NCBI GenBank assembly: GCA_016650295.1
Contig: JAENWA010000118.1
Span: forward strand, 1 to 41,686
DNA from: Desulfuromonadales bacterium
GTDB lineage: Bacteria; Desulfobacterota; Desulfuromonadia; Geobacterales; Pseudopelobacteraceae
DNA length: 41,686 bases
Direction: 5' to 3'
The notes beneath the pieces were generated by a model. It did not search any database and had not been told where the DNA came from. It worked only from the letters and a program-made list of their open reading frames with translations. Made by a program: the position numbers and the translations under genes. Of the stretch, positions 34,342 through 41,686 are shown one piece after another. Position 1 is the first letter of the stretch. Every line of letters starts with the position of its first letter.

Positions 34342-34588
34342 AGGTAACCTCCACAAACCGGATCTTGCCCTTGTCTTCCCGCCAGACTGCCACAAAGGTC
34401 GGTTGCCCCTTTTTGATGTGGCAATGGTGCTCGCCATCGGAAAGTTTTGAATAGTTTGGCCAATCTCCTCTGACCGGACCAGTAGCCTGAATATCTCTTA
34501 CCAACTGAAACAGAAGTTCCTTGACGCGAACAGGTAACTTTTCCTTCTGCTTCCGTGCTTTGGTTGAGAATTCAACGGTCCAGTCCAT
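34310..34588 (-). CDS. RelE/HigB-type toxin
   Basis: This 92-residue protein, MDWTVEFSTKARKQKEKLP..., has the RelE/ParE-like fold pattern with LFQLVRDIQATGPVRGDWPNYSKL, HCHIKKG and FVAVWRED, ending in VTYAGTHEKAPY. Relatives cut mRNA on the ribosome. A near-consensus promoter and an inverted repeat sit immediately before the ATG. A GTG at 34636 is in frame but would include the promoter in the coding region, so I favour 34588. It lies 54 bases after trpD and is a cassette inserted in the trp gene order. Confidence 0.83.
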   Translation of the reverse strand: MDWTVEFSTKARKQKEKLPVRVKELLFQLVRDIQATGPVRGDWPNYSKLSDGEHHCHIKKGQPTFVAVWREDKGKIRFVEVTYAGTHEKAPY

Positions 34589-34593
34589 AATCG

Positions 34594-34623
34594 TATATAT
34601 CCCTTTTATGGGTATATTGTCAA
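34594..34623 (-). promoter_or_regulatory. Promoter and overlapping operator of the toxin-antitoxin pair
   Basis: On the minus strand TTGACA (34618-34623) and TATATA (34594-34599) are 18 bases apart. The spacer and -10 contain the imperfect palindrome TATACCC-ATAAAA-GGGATATA, a natural site for the XRE antitoxin to repress. The -10 ends only five bases from the ATG at 34588, so the transcript would have almost no leader. Confidence 0.55.
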
Positions 34624-34642
34624 TGGTTAACAACACGATGCG

Positions 34643-35698
34643 TTACCCCTGATTCGTCAACTCCGCCAGTTTTTCCAGCTGCTGCAGCGCCCGGCCGGAA
34701 TCGATGGCATCAGCAGCCAGAGCTATTCCATCGAACGGGGTTGCTGCCTTGCCGGCGGCCACCAGGGCATAGCCGGCGTTGAGCAGGACTATCTCCCGGC
34801 GCGGTCCAGGCTCTCCCGCCAGCACAGCTTTGACGATCAGGGCGTTGGCCGCGGCATCGCCGCCTTTCAAGGCCTCCATGGCGCAGCGGGTCAGGCCGAA
34901 CTGTTCCGGCGTGATGGTCGTCAGTTTGATGCCGGCCGGTGAAACCTCCGCCACCAGGGTTTCAGCGGTCAGGGTGATCTCATCCATGCCATCCTTGCCG
35001 TGTACCACGAAACCGTGGCGGCAGCCCAGTTTGTGCAGAACACCGGCCAGTTTTTCCACCAGGTTTTCGTTATAGACGCCCAGTACCTGGCTGTCGGCTT
35101 TGGCGGGGTTGGTCAGCGGGCCGAGTATATTGAAGATTGTGCGGATACCGATCTCGCGGCGCGGACCGATGGCGTGCTTCATGGCGCTGTGCAGGGCCGG
35201 CGCGAAGAGAAAGCCGACGCCGATCTCGGCGATGCATTTCTCCACCGTATCGGGAGGGATGTCCAGGTTAACACCCAGCTTCTCCAGCACATCGGCGCTG
35301 CCGCACATGGAGGAGACCGAGCGGTTGCCATGCTTCGCCACCTTGACTCCGCAGGCCGAGACCACGAAGGTCACGGTGGTGGAGACGTTGAAGGTGTTGG
35401 TGCCGTCACCGCCGGTGCCGACCACGTCCAGGATGGTCTCCCGGTCGATGTTGATGTCGTCGCGGTCGATGTCCAGTACTCCCGTGCCGACCCGAATCGG
35501 GGTGGCTCGTTCACGCATGACCCGCGCCGCGCCGGCGATCTCCTCGACCGTCTCACCCTTCATGCGCAGGGCGGTGATAAAAGCGCCGATCTGGGCCGGG
35601 GTGCACTCGCCGGACATGATCTGGTTCATGACCTCAATCATCTCACCTTCGCTTAGATCCTCTCGTTCCACGACTCTGGCAATTGCTTTTCTGATCAT
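34643..35698 (-). CDS. trpD: Anthranilate phosphoribosyltransferase
   Basis: This 351-residue enzyme joins anthranilate to PRPP. The PRPP-binding [16 protein letters not shown] (about 91-106), [21 protein letters not shown] and the anthranilate-contact region DEITLTAET are intact. It begins with GGAG before the ATG. It follows a strong terminator, so it must have its own promoter or rely on readthrough. trpE and trpG are not in the window. A toxin-antitoxin pair separates it from trpC. Confidence 0.96.
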   Translation of the reverse strand: MIRKAIARVVEREDLSEGEMIEVMNQIMSGECTPAQIGAFITALRMKGETVEEIAGAARVMRERATPIRVGTGVLDIDRDDINIDRETILDVVGTGGDGTNTFNVSTTVTFVVSACGVKVAKHGNRSVSSMCGSADVLEKLGVNLDIPPDTVEKCIAEIGVGFLFAPALHSAMKHAIGPRREIGIRTIFNILGPLTNPAKADSQVLGVYNENLVEKLAGVLHKLGCRHGFVVHGKDGMDEITLTAETLVAEVSPAGIKLTTITPEQFGLTRCAMEALKGGDAAANALIVKAVLAGEPGPRREIVLLNAGYALVAAGKAATPFDGIALAADAIDSGRALQQLEKLAELTNQG

Positions 35699-35716
35699 AA
35701 ATCATCTCCTGGATAT

Positions 35717-35746
35717 AAAAAAAATGGGGATGCATACACATCCCCA
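35717..35746 (-). terminator. Rho-independent terminator of the REC-proline-rich gene
   Basis: TGGGGATG and CATCCCCA form a perfect 8-bp stem with a 6-base loop, followed on the minus strand by eight T. It ends the upstream receiver-protein gene just before trpD. Confidence 0.88.
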
Positions 35747-35783
35747 GGTTTTTCTGCTTATGAAAGAGATGTGCAGATTGCTG

Positions 35784-36842
35784 CTACACCCCTTCCTTGA
35801 TCTTGCGGATAGCTTCCTTTATCATGACCTCTGCCAAGTCGGGAACAACCTCCCAGACAATCCGTTCGATGACCTCTTTGGACGCTGACTTCAGAGCTTC
35901 TCTGAGCTGATCTTCGGTCAAGGCTGCGGGTACAACCGTAGATACCGGTGTTACAACAGTCGGCGGTTCAACTGGCGGTGCAACAGGAACAGGCGGCACA
36001 ACAGGCGGCGCTGCCGGTTCGGCAACAACAGGAGCCGGTTCAGTAAAGAAAGCTTCCGCCGGTTCACTGAAAGCGGGTGCGGCCGGCGTCATGACGGGAG
36101 TAACTTCTTCAGTAACAGTCTGCATGGAAGCAGGAGCTTCAAACAGTACATCCCCGAAGGCGCTCTCTTCAACGACAAGCTCCGGTTCATTCACGGCGGG
36201 TGCCGGCGGCTCAACAACAGTATCTTCCTCGAATTCAAAGGTTTCTTCCTCAACCGGAATCCACTGGGAGCCGGTGGGTTCGGGTTCGGTTGCCGTCGCG
36301 GGTGCCGTCTCGACAGGGGCTGGTTTTTCAGGCTCAGTAAAGGCATCCCAGATGTCGCCAGTTGCGATTGTTTCTTCAATAATGGGAAGAGCAGGCGGTG
36401 TATCGGCAGGTTTGGAAACAACAGGCGCTGCAGCAGGCTGCGGCTCGGGCGCCGGTGTGGCGGTCCTGGAGGACCCAATTTCAAAGAGTTCCTTGACTTT
36501 GGATACAATCTGCTGCGATTCAAATGGTTTGGATAAAAAATCGTCGGCGCCGCAGCTTTTTGCCTTGTCTTCATCAAACGGTTCAAAAGAGCCGGTCAAA
36601 AGGAGGATCGGTTTGGTCGAAAGCGCCGGGGTTGCCCGGACGGCCTCGCAGACTTCGTAACCCGACATGCCGGGCATCAGGGCATCTATGAGTAGAACAT
36701 CGGGGTTGATTTCCCGTGCCGTTTCGACAGCGGCCTTGCCATTATCCACCACGGTGAGGGCGTATTCATCACCCCCGAAAATGATACCGACCACCTTTTG
36801 AATGGTGATGCTGTCATCGGCAAGGAGAATCTTTATGCTCAT
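35784..36842 (-). CDS. Response regulator with long Pro/Ala/Glu-rich region and conserved C-terminal helix
   Basis: This 352-residue protein starts MSIKILLADDSITIQKVV with AGGAGG before the ATG. The receiver spans 1-125 with phospho-acceptor D53 in LLIDALMPGMSGYE and the KPF lysine. A low-complexity, acidic and Pro/Ala-rich region follows (about 130-300) with no fold. The last 50 residues, LTEDQLREALKSASKEVIERIVWEVVPDLAEVMIKEAIRKIKEG, form an amphipathic helix. This layout resembles delta-proteobacterial regulators such as RomR. It has no DNA-binding domain, so it probably works by protein contact, for example in motility or polarity, but that is inference. The gene is single, with a likely promoter and its own terminator. 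Confidence 0.82.
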   Translation of the reverse strand: MSIKILLADDSITIQKVVGIIFGGDEYALTVVDNGKAAVETAREINPDVLLIDALMPGMSGYEVCEAVRATPALSTKPILLLTGSFEPFDEDKAKSCGADDFLSKPFESQQIVSKVKELFEIGSSRTATPAPEPQPAAAPVVSKPADTPPALPIIEETIATGDIWDAFTEPEKPAPVETAPATATEPEPTGSQWIPVEEETFEFEEDTVVEPPAPAVNEPELVVEESAFGDVLFEAPASMQTVTEEVTPVMTPAAPAFSEPAEAFFTEPAPVVAEPAAPPVVPPVPVAPPVEPPTVVTPVSTVVPAALTEDQLREALKSASKEVIERIVWEVVPDLAEVMIKEAIRKIKEGV

Positions 36843-36890
36843 GTATCCCTCCTGAACAGGCTCATAATAGCACACGGAAAAATCAAAAAA

Positions 36891-36919
36891 AAACTACCAT
36901 ACCGCATATAACGTGTCAA
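36891..36919 (-). promoter_or_regulatory. Possible promoter of the REC-proline-rich gene
   Basis: On the minus strand TTGACA (36914-36919), a 17-base spacer and a weak TAGTTT (36891-36896) lie about 50 bases upstream of the start. Confidence 0.4.
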
Positions 36920-36940
36920 GTTTTAAGCGGTTCATGGTCG

Positions 36941-38107
36941 TTACATATTTTCCGGTACGCCGGTTGTGTTCATGGCGTGTGAAAAAACCGATGCCGCAAT
37001 CGTGGATATATCGCTTCGAAGCCTGTTGATATGCCGGATGTCGCGGAAGTTGAATCGCACGGTGAGCAGGATAACGAACATGTCGCGTTGCGGGTCGATC
37101 CAGATGGAGGAACCGCTGTAACCGGTGTGACCGAACGACATTTCAGAGAAATAACTGCCCCGCGGTGAAGAGTAGGGCGAGTTCATATCCCATCCCAGAC
37201 CCCGCACGACAGAGCCGTTGCTGTAGAAATAGGGTGCCGTCATCTGTGCCAGCACCCGTTCGCTCAGCACCCGTTTGCCGTATAGCTTGCCGTCATTGAG
37301 TATCATCATGGCGAAACGGGATAGATCGGAGGCACTGCTGAAAAGTCCGGCGTGACCTGCTACGCCACCCAGGTGACGGGCGTTTTCGTCCTGTACAATC
37401 CCGGTAAGCAGTTCGTTAGAGGTTCCGAGGGTCGGAGCAATGCTGCCGGTCAGTTCGTGAGGCGGGAGAAACATGGTCTCCCCCATGCCGAGCGGCCCAT
37501 AGAAATTTTCCATGCAATAGCGGTCGAGAGACACCCCCGAGGCGCGCTGTACCAGTTCCGACAGCAGAATAAAGTTGATGTCGGCGTACAGAAAACGACC
37601 GCCGGGGAGTCTACCGCTTTTTTGAAGAGCTATCTTGTGGATAGCCGTTTTGATGGGATCAACCGTGCTGATGGCCACATCGTTGAAGCCGGAGGTATGA
37701 GTCAGCAGGTTCAGTATGGTGACCTCTTCTCCATCGGTTCCCTCAAATTCGGGAAACCAGCGGGTGAGCGGGTCGAGCAGGGTAATACGCCCCTCCTCCA
37801 GCAGTTTCATAATTGCCGGAGCCGTGGCTATGACCTTGGTGAGCGAAGCTATATCGAAGAGCGTCCGTTCGTTGAGTGCGGGGGCTTCCGGTGCAGAGCC
37901 GGTTCTCCCGCGTGAAGCCGTGTAGGTGATGCCCTGGCTATTTCCGACCATAACTACGCCGCCGCCAATGAGTCCTTGCGATACGGCTCGTTCCAGCATG
38001 TAGTCAATGGTGGCTGCTCGACCGGCATCCAGCAGGTCATCCGCAGCCAGAAGCGGAGATGTTCGGGAAAGCAGCAGGATTATAATTATGGTGCGAACAA
38101 TGCGCAC
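36941..38107 (-). CDS. Exported serine hydrolase, beta-lactamase class C/DD-peptidase family
   Basis: This 388-residue protein has a signal peptide (about 1-21, cleaved near LLAAD). The nucleophile motif is S88-x-x-K91 in ASLTKVIA; YAD-N (about 165) and GHTGYSGS (about 322) supply the Tyr and KTG-like elements. The family includes esterases and peptidoglycan carboxypeptidases as well as beta-lactamases; nothing here shows antibiotic hydrolysis. GTG start with GAGG 8 bases upstream. It stands between argJ and the receiver gene with no clear partner. Confidence 0.85.
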   Translation of the reverse strand: MRIVRTIIIILLLSRTSPLLAADDLLDAGRAATIDYMLERAVSQGLIGGGVVMVGNSQGITYTASRGRTGSAPEAPALNERTLFDIASLTKVIATAPAIMKLLEEGRITLLDPLTRWFPEFEGTDGEEVTILNLLTHTSGFNDVAISTVDPIKTAIHKIALQKSGRLPGGRFLYADINFILLSELVQRASGVSLDRYCMENFYGPLGMGETMFLPPHELTGSIAPTLGTSNELLTGIVQDENARHLGGVAGHAGLFSSASDLSRFAMMILNDGKLYGKRVLSERVLAQMTAPYFYSNGSVVRGLGWDMNSPYSSPRGSYFSEMSFGHTGYSGSSIWIDPQRDMFVILLTVRFNFRDIRHINRLRSDISTIAASVFSHAMNTTGVPENM

Positions 38108-38197
38108 GAAACTACCTCTTTTGTTCAGGCTGACAGGTGTTCGAGAGAGACCTCACTACGGTGCAGGATTTCCGGCTGGCCCATGGAAATGGCTGTG

Positions 38198-39379
38198 TCA
38201 GGTGCGGTAATCGGCGTTGATGCTGACATAATCATGGGACAGGTCGGATGTATAGACCGTTGCGGTCCCGTTGCCAAGTCCGAGATCGACTTCGACGGAA
38301 AACTCCTCCAGTTTCATTACCTCCGTGCCGCGCGCTTCGGCATCTCCACCGGCAAAGACGCCGTTTCTGGCCATGACGACATCGTTAAAACGGAGTGAAA
38401 GCCGCGACTGGTCAACTGTTGCACCCGAGTATCCCACGGCGGCAAAGATACGTCCCCAGTTGGCATCCTGCCCGAAAAACGCCGTCTTGACCAAGCTGGA
38501 ATTGGCAATCGACAGAGCCGCCCGTTTGGCATCGGCGTTACTGGCGGCGCCGGTTACCCGGACCTCAACGAACTTTGTTGCGCCTTCGCCGTCTTTAACG
38601 ATCTGCTTTGCCAGGGAGAGCAGTACATCGTGCAGTACTTTTTCAAACTCAGCGGATTCGGGAGTTCCGGGTGCAATGGTCGGATTTCCGGCCATGCCGT
38701 TGGCCATGATCAGGCAGGTGTCGTTGGTGGACATGTCGCCGTCCACGGTAATGGCATTGAAGGAGGATTCGACCGCGTTCCGGAAAGCGGTTTCCAGGAA
38801 AACCGGTTCCACGGCGGCATCGCTGATGATGAACGAGAGCATGGTTGCCATGTTGGGCATGATCATGCCGGCCCCTTTGGCGACCCCGGCCACACTGTAG
38901 CTGATATCCCCGGCCCGGGCGCTTCGGGCCTCCATCTTGGGAAAGGTATCGGTGGTCATGATGGCCTGGGCGATGTCATCCAGCGTACCGGAGCTGAGGC
39001 CCTCTATCAGTGCCGGTACCGCGGCCATAATCCGGTCGGCCGGCATCTGCACGCCGATTACACCGGTGGAGGACACCTGTACCGCTTCGTCCGGGATACC
39101 CAAGCCTTCGGCCACCAGGCGTGATGTCTCCCGTGCCACGGTCATCCCCTGGTCGCCGGTACAGGCATTGGCGTTGCCGCTGTTGACGAGCAGCGCCTGG
39201 ACACGGCCGTTGCGTATCCGTTCGGCTGAAAGCAACACCGGCGCAGCCTTGACGGCATTCACCGTGAAGACGGCACAGGCCTGTGCCGGTACCTCGGAGA
39301 AAATCAGGGCCAGATCCTTCCTGCCCGGTTTCTTGATGGCCGCCTCGACGGCTGAAAACTGAAATCCTTTGATGTCCAC
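38198..39379 (-). CDS. argJ: Bifunctional ornithine acetyltransferase/N-acetylglutamate synthase
   Basis: This 393-residue protein moves the acetyl group from N-acetylornithine to glutamate, the cyclic arginine route, and may also use acetyl-CoA. Self-cleavage occurs at Ala178-Thr179 in [10 protein letters not shown], and the new N-terminal threonine is the nucleophile. SGNANACTG (about 67-75), STGVIG and DGDMSTNDT are intact. GTG start with GGAG six bases before. It follows secA after a 120-base gap holding a repeat hairpin. The arg cycle partner genes are not in the window. Confidence 0.96.
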   Translation of the reverse strand: MDIKGFQFSAVEAAIKKPGRKDLALIFSEVPAQACAVFTVNAVKAAPVLLSAERIRNGRVQALLVNSGNANACTGDQGMTVARETSRLVAEGLGIPDEAVQVSSTGVIGVQMPADRIMAAVPALIEGLSSGTLDDIAQAIMTTDTFPKMEARSARAGDISYSVAGVAKGAGMIMPNMATMLSFIISDAAVEPVFLETAFRNAVESSFNAITVDGDMSTNDTCLIMANGMAGNPTIAPGTPESAEFEKVLHDVLLSLAKQIVKDGEGATKFVEVRVTGAASNADAKRAALSIANSSLVKTAFFGQDANWGRIFAAVGYSGATVDQSRLSLRFNDVVMARNGVFAGGDAEARGTEVMKLEEFSVEVDLGLGNGTATVYTSDLSHDYVSINADYRT

Positions 39380-39410
39380 GAGGTCTCCCTTGGAGACAGA
39401 TAAAGACAGA

Positions 39411-39455
39411 GGAAAAGGTAGAGGTAAAGGTAGAGAAAAAACTATACCTTTACCT
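39411..39455. repeat. Short tandem and inverted repeat between secA and argJ
   Basis: GGTAGA, GGTAAA, GGTAGA tandem hexamers (39417-39434) precede a perfect 11-bp inverted pair AGGTAAAGGTA (39422-39432) and TACCTTTACCT (39445-39455). It may end secA transcripts or protect the 3' end. Confidence 0.7.
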
Positions 39456-39499
39456 GCGAGCGCAGCGAACGAATACCTCTGCCTGTTACCTGCTTCTTG

Positions 39500-41686
<2,187 letters not shown>

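Noticed and set aside
36941-38107. Antibiotic-resistance beta-lactamase call for the serine hydrolase
   Set aside because: The SxxK family covers esterases and peptidoglycan enzymes; nothing in sequence or context shows beta-lactam hydrolysis.

Overview
The window looks like the chromosome of a Geobacter-type bacterium (Desulfuromonadales/Geobacterales, of the Geobacter, Trichlorobacter or Pelobacter propionicus kind). I infer this from gene content: an mcp-trpA-accD-folC cluster, many two-component and c-di-GMP proteins, an LptD of outer-membrane type, moderately high GC, and intergenic heptamer repeats and MITE-like elements. No RNA genes, CRISPR array or complete insertion sequence were seen. 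The species call is recognition, not a database result.

Layout. 1-4.3 kb: the start of a ParB-like gene, an M20 peptidase coupled to a GNAT acetyltransferase, a heptamer-repeat tract that supplies the stop codon of an MFS transporter, and two tiny + strand genes. 4.3-9.3 kb (minus): a tight mutS / V4R sensor / PAS-GGDEF diguanylate cyclase operon. 9.5-12.2 kb (plus): a hybrid histidine kinase with its own Hpt protein. 12.3-15.1 kb (minus): pta with a clear promoter, a 162-bp MITE-like element, a MazF-type toxin-antitoxin pair, and queC. 15.2-16.5 kb (plus): two small exported proteins.

16.6-27.6 kb (minus): lptD, folC, accD, trpA and a chemoreceptor; then a transglycosylase lipoprotein with a long structured leader, an Rrf2 Fe-S type regulator, a 191-bp nested inverted-repeat element, pfkA and tatC. 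27.7-32.9 kb (plus): an NtrY/NtrC-type two-component pair followed by a CtpA protease. 32.8-41.7 kb (minus): a small membrane protein, trpC, a RelE/HigA-type toxin-antitoxin pair lodged between trpD and trpC, trpD, a REC-proline-rich protein, a serine hydrolase, argJ and the C-terminal four fifths of secA.

Most genes are housekeeping: mismatch repair, tryptophan, arginine, folate, fatty-acid and queuosine synthesis, glycolysis, acetate metabolism, Sec and Tat export, and LPS assembly. They are interleaved with signalling genes. The parts most worth a second look are the nested repeat element at the rrf2 start, the MITE beside mazEF, the toxin-antitoxin insertion in trpDC, the mutS-V4R-cyclase coupling and the transglycosylase leader. 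No plainly new multi-gene system was recognised.
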